The notes beneath the pieces were generated by a model. It was not told where the DNA came from. It saw only the letters and a program-made list of their open reading frames with translations, and made no database searches. Shown here piece after piece: positions 47,659 to 55,391 of a stretch of DNA of 64,000 bases (position 1 is its first letter; each line of letters begins with the position of its first letter). The translations under genes and the position numbers were made by a program. This stretch comes from CAKOTZ01 sp964489885. Lineage in GTDB: Bacteria > Bacillota > Clostridia > TANB77 > CAG-508. The stretch spans positions 102,490 through 166,489 of the forward strand of contig CAZAZX010000001.1 of the NCBI GenBank assembly GCA_964489885.1. The letters are read 5' to 3'.

Positions 47659-47750
47659 AAAGAATGAAACCGCAGTAAGATTGTGTTTCACATTTTATAT
47701 GTAAGAACACGCATCGTCCTTTGGCTAGAAAGATGCGTGTTCTTTTATTT
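47659..47750 (+). ncRNA. Candidate antitoxin RNA with bidirectional terminator
   Basis: The RNA is predicted from the promoter at 47624-47652 to the hairpin AAGAACACGCATC (47703-47715) paired with 47732-47744, followed by TTATTT. The hairpin also terminates the convergent small-peptide mRNA, so the two RNAs are complementary at their 3' ends, as in txpA/ratA and bsrG/SR4. This is read from promoter and terminator only. Confidence 0.55.
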
Positions 47751-47864
47751 ATCTAACTTATGAACTTCTCTATCTACGCATAATGCGAAGATGATAGTCA
47801 AAAGTACAATATTTAAAATTAGCGATATAGTTAAAAATAACATAAATGTTAAAATCAATTCCAT
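47745..47864 (-). CDS. 39-residue hydrophobic peptide, candidate type I toxin
   Basis: ATG at 47864 with a perfect GGGAGGTGATAG Shine-Dalgarno, stop at 47745. It starts MELILTFMLFLTISLILNIV, forms a single membrane helix and ends with a charged tail (CVDREVHKLDK). Size, helix plus charged tail, strong ribosome site and a convergent antisense RNA ending at the same hairpin are the usual signs of a type I toxin-antitoxin pair such as TxpA/RatA. No sequence family is recognised. The peptide could also be a small membrane protein without toxicity. Confidence 0.6.
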   Translation of the reverse strand: MELILTFMLFLTISLILNIVLLTIIFALCVDREVHKLDK

Positions 47865-48017
47865 CGACTATCACCTCCCCTCTCTCAGTATAACCTGAGG
47901 AAGATTGGTGAAACACACATCATCTACTTATCATTCTTTACAAGTAGTATTCTACTATAATTAACTCTGAAAATCAATCATTTTATTTAATTTTTGCAAA
48001 CTTTTGTTTTGTCTTAT

Positions 48018-48043
48018 GTGCAAATAGGAACGGAGGATTTTTT
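48018..48043 (+). repeat. Half copy of the 30010-30070 palindrome
   Basis: GTGCAAATAGGAACGGAGGA followed by TTTTT matches one arm of the palindrome at 30010-30070 with one base changed, and ends at the pilin-like gene stop codon. The partner arm is missing. Confidence 0.7.
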
Positions 48044-49339
48044 CAAATTTTAAATAACGCAACATACATTGTGTTTCCCCATTCGTAGCTCGAACCCCAT
48101 ACACCATTTATTGAAACAGATGAAGCAAATTTATTTACTTTATATGCTAATCCATTTGTTTCTTTATAATACCATCTGTCATCAAAACTTGCTCCACCTA
48201 CATACCAATTAAAATCTCCACTCAAAAATTTTGTAGGATAATATGTACCTCCTGGTACTCCATCAGTTGAAAACCCTAAAACAAATGCCTTTCCGTTATA
48301 AAAACTTTTGTACTGTCCACTACAAGCTATAACAGCATATTGTGATGTTGCTTTCATAGCATTTAATATTTCATTTGAATTTTCTATTATTGGTTGTGTT
48401 AAATTATAGTTATTGTAAATCCATAGTCTAAAATTACTATTATTTAATGCTGCTGGAAGAATTATTATATTACTTATTTTTAGATATTCAATTGCATCTG
48501 AAGAATTAAATATACTAGCCAACGCACTATTATTATTTAACACACTATTAAAATCATCATAATCGTTTGGATTTAGACCTGCTTTTTCTACTAAAACTTG
48601 CCACTTGTCTTTCTGAAGTTTTGTAGTTTTTGCATTATTTTCACTACTTATATTTCCACTTTCATCTATTACCCAAAAATAATATGTTGTATCAAATTCT
48701 AAGTTTTCAATTTTCATTACAAGCTCATCTGTTATTTCCACATCGTTCCATTTTATAGATTTTAAATCTATTTGATTACTTGTATTATAATAATAACCTG
48801 TTATTCCTATGTTATCTTTTGCTTTTATCGTTAATTTTGCAAATTCTGTATCCTGAATAATTTCCTCAATAGTTGGAGCTGTCATATCCATGCTTGGTAA
48901 TTCTCGTTTTTCACCAACAGCTACCATATCTGTTATATGTAAATCATTATCTATCGTAAATTCAAAACCTTTAAATGTTACTATTGCACAAGCTGGCTCT
49001 GTTACATCTGCTCCTATTATCTCTATTGAACCTATTTCTTTTCCCTCTATTTCTATTTTTGTTAACCCCTCTTTATCTGCGAGTTTTAAACATAGTTTTG
49101 AATTTATCTCTTCTCCATTTTTTATTGCATCTGTATATATATTCGCAAGTTCAATTTCTAATTCTTCTCTTGCTTGATCTTTGCTATACTTATTAGCTGA
49201 CATATTTGCTTTTTCTATGATTCCATCTTTTCCTGATATATAACTTACTATTACTCCGTGTTAAAATTATTAATATTATTATAGTTATTATTAACGCTAT
49301 CAATGTAATACCGTGTCTTAAGTTTTTATTTTTTATCAT
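48043..49339 (-). CDS. Large type IV pilin-like surface protein, interrupted by an in-frame CGG (+1)
   Basis: The ATG at 49339 (GGGGGAAAA upstream) opens MIKNKNLRHGITLIALIITI, a prepilin start, and ends its helix at ILT with CGG at 49256-49258. The plain frame stops after 20 more codons. Dropping the C gives LTGVIVSYISGKDGIIEKAN and joins the long frame SANKYSKDQAREELEIELAN to 48043, total 431 residues. The sequence after the helix (GIIEKAN...A) is the pattern of Clostridia pilin-like proteins. A fibronectin-like stretch (TYYFWVIDESGNISSENNAK) and a C-terminal domain with WVYGGASFDDRWYY-like aromatic blocks (WYVGGASFDDRWYYK) follow. It is probably exported and displayed. No prepilin peptidase is nearby. 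Confidence 0.85.
49256..49258 (-). other. CGG +1 recoding site in the large pilin-like gene
   Basis: The codons are ACA CGG AGT. Dropping the C gives ACA-C-GGA-GTA, that is Thr-Gly-Val (glycine 28), the same place in the helix as in the small pilin. Confidence 0.9.
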
Positions 49340-49724
49340 TTTTCCCCCATTATTTAGTTTTTATATTTCATATTTATCTCTATGTAGAGATGTGTTTTGG
49401 TATTTAATTTTGCCTATATTTTGATTTTTCAACCTTACATCGTTTTTCCTATTTTATCAAATATATTCTTTTCGATAAATACATATACCCGTGTGTGTGT
49501 GTGAGTGTGTGTACAGTCGCAATGGTTTGAGAGCTTCATATTATTTTCATTAAGTTTTTGTTACAATTTTGTTACAAAAACTTGTATGGACGAGGATGTG
49601 GACAAGAGAACCGTCCCTTTGTCCGCACATAAAATTTACATAAAATTTTGCAAAAAGCCTTGTTTTTTCTTCAATTTTATAGGATAATATAAGAGGTAAA
49701 TAAAATTGAAAGCGGTGAACACAG
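49340..49724. other. Gene-free stretch with a GT tract and an inverted REP-like unit
   Basis: No coding gene is supported here. It holds a short GT-rich simple repeat (CGTGTGTGTGTGTGAGTGTG, about 49492-49512) and the inverted REP-like unit GTGGACAAGAGAACCGTCCC at 49598-49628, mate of 47503-47529. The right end presumably carries the promoter of the coupling-protein gene. Confidence 0.7.
49598..49628 (-). repeat. GGGACGG-core REP-like half palindrome, right copy
   Basis: GTGGACAAGAGAACCGTCCC followed by TTTGTCCGCAC is the reverse complement of the 47503-47529 unit with small changes. The two copies are 2.1 kb apart in opposite orientation. Confidence 0.75.
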
Positions 49725-52055
49725 TTGAAATTTATTGATAAATTTTTAGGATTTCTAAAAACTGATAGAAACAGTTTTTTAACATATATTTTAACACTTT
49801 TTACTATATATTTTGTAGTTGATCGTACCCTAGAAATACTAATAATGTGTTTTACAGGAATTGGTACAGATTATTGGGGTCCAATAAAATACACTATAGC
49901 TCTTGCATGCCCTGTTTTTGCCTTTTTATTTTCTTGTTCATCTAAATTTATAAAAAATGATGCAACAAAAATTTCATTCTTTTATATGTATTGTATATCG
50001 CTTTATATCATTACACTTTCAATGTTTGTTACATGGATAAATGGAGCATGTTGGCTTTTGATGATGTTGTTACCAAATTACGCAGGAATAGTAGAAGAAT
50101 TTCCTGAATTAATAAGATCTGCATTTACAGCAACAACGTTATATTTGCCAATTGTTACAGCACCAATACTATTCAAAAAACTTTATATGGGTGTTAATGT
50201 ATCAAAGGATTTGAAAGATTCTATTTTAGATTATGGTGGAATTGATTTATCACCTGCTCCTGAAGGAATTGGTCCTTATACCTGCGAAGTTGCACTTTGC
50301 AAAGAAAAAGAAACTGGAAAAATAATTAAAACTCCTGAAATAAAGAGATTTGAAGCAACTATAGTTGTTGGTACTTCAGGTTCTGGAAAAACATCAATGG
50401 TTTTTGAACCAATGATAGCACAAGATATTGAAAAGAAATATTTCTATAAAAAAATGGCTAAAGAAATGGGATTCACTGCATTAAAAACAGGAATTGCTAC
50501 TTTAAATTGTCCTTACGATAATGATTATATAAATAAAAATTTTTCTTTAAATATGCTTAAACCAAATCCAATAAAAGAAAATGTATATAAAGCATACATG
50601 AATAAACTTATTTATAGTAGTTCTGGAGAGTTTGTCTACAAAGATTTAGGTATCACATATATGTCACCTGATTGGGAATCAGCAGAAAAAATGCTACAAG
50701 TTGCAAAAAATTTTGATATTCCTGTAAGTTTAATCGACCCAAATAGTTTGACATCAATAGGACTAAATCCTTTTGTTTATGATGACCCTAGCAAAGTTGC
50801 AATTATTATTTCGTCAGTATTAAAGGGAATGAGCTATGATGATTCTATCTCAAATGTTGATGATATGTATAGAAACAATATTGCTTATCAAGCAGTTGAA
50901 AATATTTCAATATTGTTAAAAGAAATGTACCCACATATTAGAGAAGGTATTCTACCTACATTAGAAGACTTATTTAAAATGCTTAGTGATTTTGATTTAG
51001 TTGAAGCAATGTGTGAAAAAATGAAAGAAATTCCTGAACTTACTGAAAGATATTCAATATTACTTTCATACTTTAAGAAAAACTTCTATCGTGATGGTTC
51101 AGGAAGAGCTGATACAGAAAAATATGTATCAACTGTAATTAACAAAATAGATACCTTATTGCGTTATCCTGGAGTTAAAAGCATTTTATGTAACAGAACA
51201 AATAATATAAACTTTGACGAAGCTTTAAAAAACGGAAATGTAACTATTGTTTGTACAAGAAGAGGAGACCTTGGAGCTGTTGCACATAAATACTTTGGAA
51301 TGTTCTTCATTTTATTAATGCAACACTCTGTATTAAGCAGACCTGGAACAGAAAGAACAAGAATTCCACATTTCTTATATATTGATGAATTTCCTATTTA
51401 CATTTCTAAAGCTACAGAACCAATATTTACTTTATATAGGAAATACCGTGTTGGTGCCATTATTTCAGCACAAAACTTATCTCAATTGGATGGCGAAAAC
51501 TCTAAATTAAACTATCGTTCTACTATTCTTGCAAATTGTGGAACTAAGTTATTCTTTGGTAATAATGCACCAGAAGATAATGTTTGGTGGGCAAAGGAAC
51601 TTGGTCAAAAACGTGAATGGCAAAGTAGCAGAGGATATGATCTTGAAAAAGGAACGTATGACAGTAGACTTAATAACATAACCTATGGCTGGACAGATGT
51701 TATGAATCAAGGAAAAATACAATCCTTAAAATTTAAGGAATGTGGTTTTAAAACTAAGAATATTAAAGGTAGGTTTGATGCCGGTGATGGATTTGTTGAT
51801 TTCTTAGCGCCAAAATATAATGAAGTACAAGAAAACAAAATATATGACTTTGCTAGATTTACTCCTGGAATGTACAACGATGAAGGTATAGATAAAAAGC
51901 TAAAAAAATCTAATAAATTCAACTACAAAGCTATTGATTTTGATATTGGTGATGATAATGTTGACCCTATTAGAATGAATGATACAGATTCAAGATACTT
52001 CTTTGAAAATGAAGATGCAATATCTGTTAAATTAAAAAAAGATAATGATGAATAG
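49725..52055 (+). CDS. VirD4/TraG-like type IV coupling ATPase
   Basis: This is 776 residues from a TTG start with AGCGGTG upstream; no ATG gives the conserved N-terminus. Three or four membrane helices occupy residues 15-160. The motor domain has Walker A VVGTSGSGKTSMVF (around residue 220), Walker B FLYIDEFPIYIS (around 550), and the ISAQNLSQLDG and ANCGTKLFFGNNAPED blocks of the TraG/TraM-recognition family. Coupling proteins feed relaxase-bound DNA or effectors to a type IV secretion channel. No relaxase, VirB4 or other transfer genes are in the window, so this may be a remnant or a domesticated pump. A terminator and repeat copy D follow. Confidence 0.85.
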   Translation: MKFIDKFLGFLKTDRNSFLTYILTLFTIYFVVDRTLEILIMCFTGIGTDYWGPIKYTIALACPVFAFLFSCSSKFIKNDATKISFFYMYCISLYIITLSMFVTWINGACWLLMMLLPNYAGIVEEFPELIRSAFTATTLYLPIVTAPILFKKLYMGVNVSKDLKDSILDYGGIDLSPAPEGIGPYTCEVALCKEKETGKIIKTPEIKRFEATIVVGTSGSGKTSMVFEPMIAQDIEKKYFYKKMAKEMGFTALKTGIATLNCPYDNDYINKNFSLNMLKPNPIKENVYKAYMNKLIYSSSGEFVYKDLGITYMSPDWESAEKMLQVAKNFDIPVSLIDPNSLTSIGLNPFVYDDPSKVAIIISSVLKGMSYDDSISNVDDMYRNNIAYQAVENISILLKEMYPHIREGILPTLEDLFKMLSDFDLVEAMCEKMKEIPELTERYSILLSYFKKNFYRDGSGRADTEKYVSTVINKIDTLLRYPGVKSILCNRTNNINFDEALKNGNVTIVCTRRGDLGAVAHKYFGMFFILLMQHSVLSRPGTERTRIPHFLYIDEFPIYISKATEPIFTLYRKYRVGAIISAQNLSQLDGENSKLNYRSTILANCGTKLFFGNNAPEDNVWWAKELGQKREWQSSRGYDLEKGTYDSRLNNITYGWTDVMNQGKIQSLKFKECGFKTKNIKGRFDAGDGFVDFLAPKYNEVQENKIYDFARFTPGMYNDEGIDKKLKKSNKFNYKAIDFDIGDDNVDPIRMNDTDSRYFFENEDAISVKLKKDNDE

Positions 52056-52057
52056 AT

Positions 52058-52086
52058 AAAGCCTTCCTTTATGGAAGGCTTTATTG
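52058..52086 (+). terminator. Terminator after the coupling ATPase gene
   Basis: AAAGCCTTCC pairs with GGAAGGCTTT around TTTAT, 3 bases past the stop. Repeat copy D begins on its 3' arm. Confidence 0.88.
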
Positions 52087-52152
52087 TGGAACAACAAGGT
52101 TCCGGGGACCTCACCCACGGCTTTAGCCGTGTTGGTGGGTCGGGTTCTTATT
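52080..52152 (+). repeat. Dispersed terminator-associated repeat, copy D (full length)
   Basis: TTTATTGTGGAACAACAAGG, then TTCCGGGGACCTCACC, the hairpin CACGGCTTTAGCCGTG and TTGGTGGGTCGGGTTCTTATT (cited as TGGTGGGTCGGGTTCTTATT). It has the best-preserved hairpin of the family. It fills the gap between two convergent genes. Confidence 0.75.
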
Positions 52153-52153
52153 T

Positions 52154-53095
52154 TTATTGTTCTAATAATTTTAACTGTACTGTAGCAGCTTTATATTTCT
52201 TTGTTTCTTCATCTAACTTAAATTCAATTAATGATTTTGTAAGTGTTTCTTCATTTTGTTTTAAATCTGTTGTATAATATAGCTTTATTTTTGGTAATTC
52301 TAATTTTTTCATTACAATTGTTTTAAATATCTCAGCTAAGTGTCTATCATCTTCTCCAATAATTATTAATTGAGGCATCATATCAAAACCACTATCTGAA
52401 GGAACAAAATTCTCATAAAAATCTTTGTATAAGTTCATTTTATCTTCTAATCTTGTTTCCCAGTTTTCTTCTCTTCTTACAACTTCAAGCAAGAAATTTA
52501 TTGATTTCCCGGCTTTAGTTAATCTAATACTTCCACCTGATGGTTTGAATGATTTTCCAATTTGTTTTGCCTTTAAAACAGGCTTTACTTTATAAGAATC
52601 ACAAGCAGCAACTTTTCTTAAATAAGCAATTATAACTTGATTTCCTGCAAGTCTTTTTTTAATTAGAGAAACTGGTTTTGTATTGTCTGTTGGCTGCCAT
52701 TTGCATTCAACTTCTTTAGAATTTAGTAAATATTTTCCCATTTTTTCTAAACAATAAATTCTATATATACACTTTCCTTCATCAGAATTAAAATAATACC
52801 TTGTTAAAATTTTGCTTTTTACAAGTTGCTCTAATTTATTATTTAACTTATCTTGAGATTGAATATCAACTTTCAAATATTGAAGCATTTGGAAAATTTG
52901 CCTTGATGTCATAAATTCAAATTCGTTTACAAGTTCCATTATTTTAAAATGTACGTCGTTAATATGTCCCATATTAATTTTATAAATAATCTGGTTCATA
53001 GAAACATATCCATCTTTTCCATCAAAAGTTTTTAACTCTCCACTTCTAACTGCAAATGGAGATACTGTTGTTTTAATTTCAGAATCCTCTACCAT
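52154..53095 (-). CDS. Winged-helix protein, partner of the coupling ATPase (replication-relaxation-like)
   Basis: This is 313 residues, soluble. An N-terminal winged-helix region (about 45-130) reads FEFMTSRQIFQMLQYLKVD, then NNKLEQLVKSKILTRYYF, similar in layout to replication-relaxation proteins of mobile elements. The C-terminal half may form a nuclease-like or alpha/beta fold (INFLLEVVRREENWETRLED, MPQLIIIGEDDRH). It converges on the coupling ATPase gene at about 100 bases. No specific family is certain, and DNA binding is inference from the winged helix. Confidence 0.5.
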   Translation of the reverse strand: MVEDSEIKTTVSPFAVRSGELKTFDGKDGYVSMNQIIYKINMGHINDVHFKIMELVNEFEFMTSRQIFQMLQYLKVDIQSQDKLNNKLEQLVKSKILTRYYFNSDEGKCIYRIYCLEKMGKYLLNSKEVECKWQPTDNTKPVSLIKKRLAGNQVIIAYLRKVAACDSYKVKPVLKAKQIGKSFKPSGGSIRLTKAGKSINFLLEVVRREENWETRLEDKMNLYKDFYENFVPSDSGFDMMPQLIIIGEDDRHLAEIFKTIVMKKLELPKIKLYYTTDLKQNEETLTKSLIEFKLDEETKKYKAATVQLKLLEQ

Positions 53096-53210
53096 TTTTA
53101 TTCCTCCTATAGGCTAAATCATTTGATTACATTCGCCCTATTAAACTATTAATATTTTACCATAAAAAATTCCAATTGTCCAATATATGAATACAGCTTT
53201 AAAAACATAT

Positions 53211-53921
53211 TTACAATAATGACTTGATTTCTTTTTCTGTCAGATATCTCCAAGAGCCCAATTTTAAATCTTTTACATCAATTTGTCCTATTTTTGTTCT
53301 ATGTAATGCCATTACACTCTTTTCAATTTGCTCACACATTTTCCTTACCTGTCTATTTCTACCTTCATGAATTACAATTGCAAGTCTAGTTATATTTTTA
53401 TCCTTATCTTCTTTAATTATTTTTGCCTTTGCTCCACTTGTCATATAACCATCTATTAACATTGGTTTATTTAATATTGCCAATTCTTCTTTTGATACAT
53501 TACCTCTTACAGTAACTGTATATGTTTTATCTATCTGATGTTTTGGGTGCGTTATATGATATACAAAATTCCCATCATTTGATAGCAATAATGCTCCTGA
53601 AGTATACATATCTAGTCTTCCAACTGGTACAATTCTTTGCTTTACTTTTACTAAATCTAAAACAGAATCTCTATTAAACTGGTCTTTTGCAGTTGTTACA
53701 TAGCCTATAGGTTTATTTAAAAGTATATAAACTTTTTCTTCTTCAAGTTTAACTTCTTTTCCATCAAATGTTACTCTATCTTTAGAATTTACTTTTACCC
53801 CAAGTTGCGTTACAACTTCTCCATTAACAGAAACTCTTCCTTCTTCAATATATTCTTCTGCCTTTCTTCTAGATGCAACACCAGCCTGTGCTAAAAACTT
53901 TTGTAACCTCATTTCTTCCAA
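53211..53921 (-). CDS. rluB: Pseudouridine synthase RluB
   Basis: This is 236 residues. An N-terminal S4 domain (MRLQKFLAQAGVASRRKAEE) precedes the RsuA/RluB catalytic domain with the active-site aspartate in VPVGRLDMYTSGALLL and the HEGRNRQVRKMCE block. It converts a uridine in helix 89/90 of 23S rRNA to pseudouridine in family members. It follows rluD by 3 bases. RsuA-like enzymes acting on 16S rRNA are the alternative. Confidence 0.9.
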   Translation of the reverse strand: MEEMRLQKFLAQAGVASRRKAEEYIEEGRVSVNGEVVTQLGVKVNSKDRVTFDGKEVKLEEEKVYILLNKPIGYVTTAKDQFNRDSVLDLVKVKQRIVPVGRLDMYTSGALLLSNDGNFVYHITHPKHQIDKTYTVTVRGNVSKEELAILNKPMLIDGYMTSGAKAKIIKEDKDKNITRLAIVIHEGRNRQVRKMCEQIEKSVMALHRTKIGQIDVKDLKLGSWRYLTEKEIKSLL

Positions 53922-53924
53922 ATT

Positions 53925-54833
53925 TTATTCACCTAATTCTTTGATAATTTTTTTAAAATATTCTGGCAATTCTGCTGTAATACACATTTTCTTTTTTGTT
54001 ATTGGATGTTCAAATTCAATTTGTTTTGCGTGTAACATTTGTCCTTCAACACCAAAAGGGTTTTTTCCGTTTGAATACACTCCATCTCCTACAATTGGAT
54101 ATCCAATTTGGGCTAGATGCACCCTTATTTGATGTGTCCTACCTGTTTCTATATTTACCTCTAATAAAGTGTATTTATCCCATCTTTTAAGTACTTTAAA
54201 GTGTGTTATTGCTTCTTTTCCTTTTTTAGTAACTGCCATTTTCTTTCTATCTTTTTCGCTTCTCCCTATTGGCATATTTATTGTTGCCTCATTTTCTTTT
54301 ATTACTCCTCTTACTAGTGCAATATAAGTTTTTTTAACAAGCCTATTTTGAATCTGATTGCTAAGCTCTGTATGTGCTTTATCATTTTTCGCAACAATAA
54401 TAACACCAGATGTATCCTTATCTAAACGATGAACTATACCTGGTCTAATTTTACCACCAATTCCAGATAAACTACCCTTACATCTTGCAAGTACTGCATT
54501 AACAAGTGTTCCATCTGGGTTTCCATTCCCAGGATGTACAACCATTCCCTTTGACTTATTTATTACTATAATATCATTATCTTCATATAATACATCTAAT
54601 TCAATATCCTCTGGTTTCAAGCTTATTTCTTGAGCTTCTTCCCTAATTACTTTTACCTTTTCTCCAGTTTTAACTTTATATGAAGTTTTAGTTTTCTTAT
54701 CATTAACAGTAATTTTTTCCTCTTCTATAAGCCTTTGAATTGTATTTCTTGATAACCCAATTTTTTCTGAAACAAGTTTGTCTATTCTTTTCCCTTCATC
54801 TTCTTTAGTTAGTTTCAATATCCTTGTATCCAT
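53925..54833 (-). CDS. rluD: Pseudouridine synthase RluD family (YlyB-like)
   Basis: This is 302 residues. It has an S4 domain (KRIDKLVSEKIGLSRNTIQR), then the catalytic motif GIVHRLDKDTSGVIIVAK with the nucleophilic aspartate, TYIALVRG and GRTHQIRVHLAQIGYPIVGD. It modifies 23S or other RNA uridines. It follows lspA by 16 bases and precedes rluB, the common lspA-rluD order of Firmicutes. Confidence 0.95.
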   Translation of the reverse strand: MDTRILKLTKEDEGKRIDKLVSEKIGLSRNTIQRLIEEEKITVNDKKTKTSYKVKTGEKVKVIREEAQEISLKPEDIELDVLYEDNDIIVINKSKGMVVHPGNGNPDGTLVNAVLARCKGSLSGIGGKIRPGIVHRLDKDTSGVIIVAKNDKAHTELSNQIQNRLVKKTYIALVRGVIKENEATINMPIGRSEKDRKKMAVTKKGKEAITHFKVLKRWDKYTLLEVNIETGRTHQIRVHLAQIGYPIVGDGVYSNGKNPFGVEGQMLHAKQIEFEHPITKKKMCITAELPEYFKKIIKELGE

Positions 54834-54849
54834 TGATATATTGCCTTTC

Positions 54850-55374
54850 TCAGAAATTTTTATTTCTTATTATTTTTTCTTTCTCTTTTGACGTTTTATT
54901 CCAAAATACAAATACCGTAACAATAAATATTATCCAACCTGTTACTATAAAAACATCAGCTAAATTAAATACTGGGAACTTTAAAATTTGAGAAATATCT
55001 ATATAATCAATTACTGCTCCCCTAAAAACTCTATCTATTAAGTTGCTAATTCCACCAGTCATTATTAAACTAAGAGATAGCACCGCAACTTTATCCATAT
55101 TTTCTCTTTGGTTAACTAAAAAATAAATTATTATCCCTATAACTATTATACTAACTAATATAAAACTTAAAGTGTCATCCCTTCCAATTCCAAAAGCTCC
55201 TCCACTATTTTTTATATATGTTAGATTAACTTTATTTTCAATTAAAGTCATACTGTTTGTATCTTTTAGTAAATTATCCACGTATATAGTTATACCTTGA
55301 GTAATAATTAACAAAAGCAAAGTTAAAACTATAGCAAGTTTTATATTTACATTTTTCAATATATTTTTATCCAT
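54850..55374 (-). CDS. lspA: Lipoprotein signal peptidase LspA
   Basis: This 174-residue protein has four membrane helices. The catalytic aspartates are visible in GGISNLIDRVFRGAVIDYI and FPVFNLADVFIVTG. The N-terminal YIKNSGGAFGIG matches the NxGAAFG motif. It removes signal peptides from prolipoproteins at the membrane. Order 55392-57038 membrane protein, lspA, rluD, rluB, with 17, 16 and 3 base gaps, indicates one operon. Confidence 0.95.
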   Translation of the reverse strand: MDKNILKNVNIKLAIVLTLLLLIITQGITIYVDNLLKDTNSMTLIENKVNLTYIKNSGGAFGIGRDDTLSFILVSIIVIGIIIYFLVNQRENMDKVAVLSLSLIMTGGISNLIDRVFRGAVIDYIDISQILKFPVFNLADVFIVTGWIIFIVTVFVFWNKTSKEKEKIIRNKNF

Positions 55375-55391
55375 TGTAATTTTATCTCCCT

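Noticed and set aside
17096..49258. Classical P-site slippage or a programmed site with upstream Shine-Dalgarno and stop codon, as in prfB
   Set aside because: The codons before CGG differ and most cannot re-pair one base forward. No common upstream stimulator or adjacent stop is present except by chance at the U32 gene.
49488..49512. GT tract as a phase-variable switch
   Set aside because: It is short and interrupted, lies about 210 bases before the next gene, and is not placed in a promoter spacer that I can identify.
49725..53095. Complete integrative conjugative element
   Set aside because: Only the coupling ATPase and one accessory-like gene are present. Integrase, relaxase, channel genes and attachment repeats are missing.
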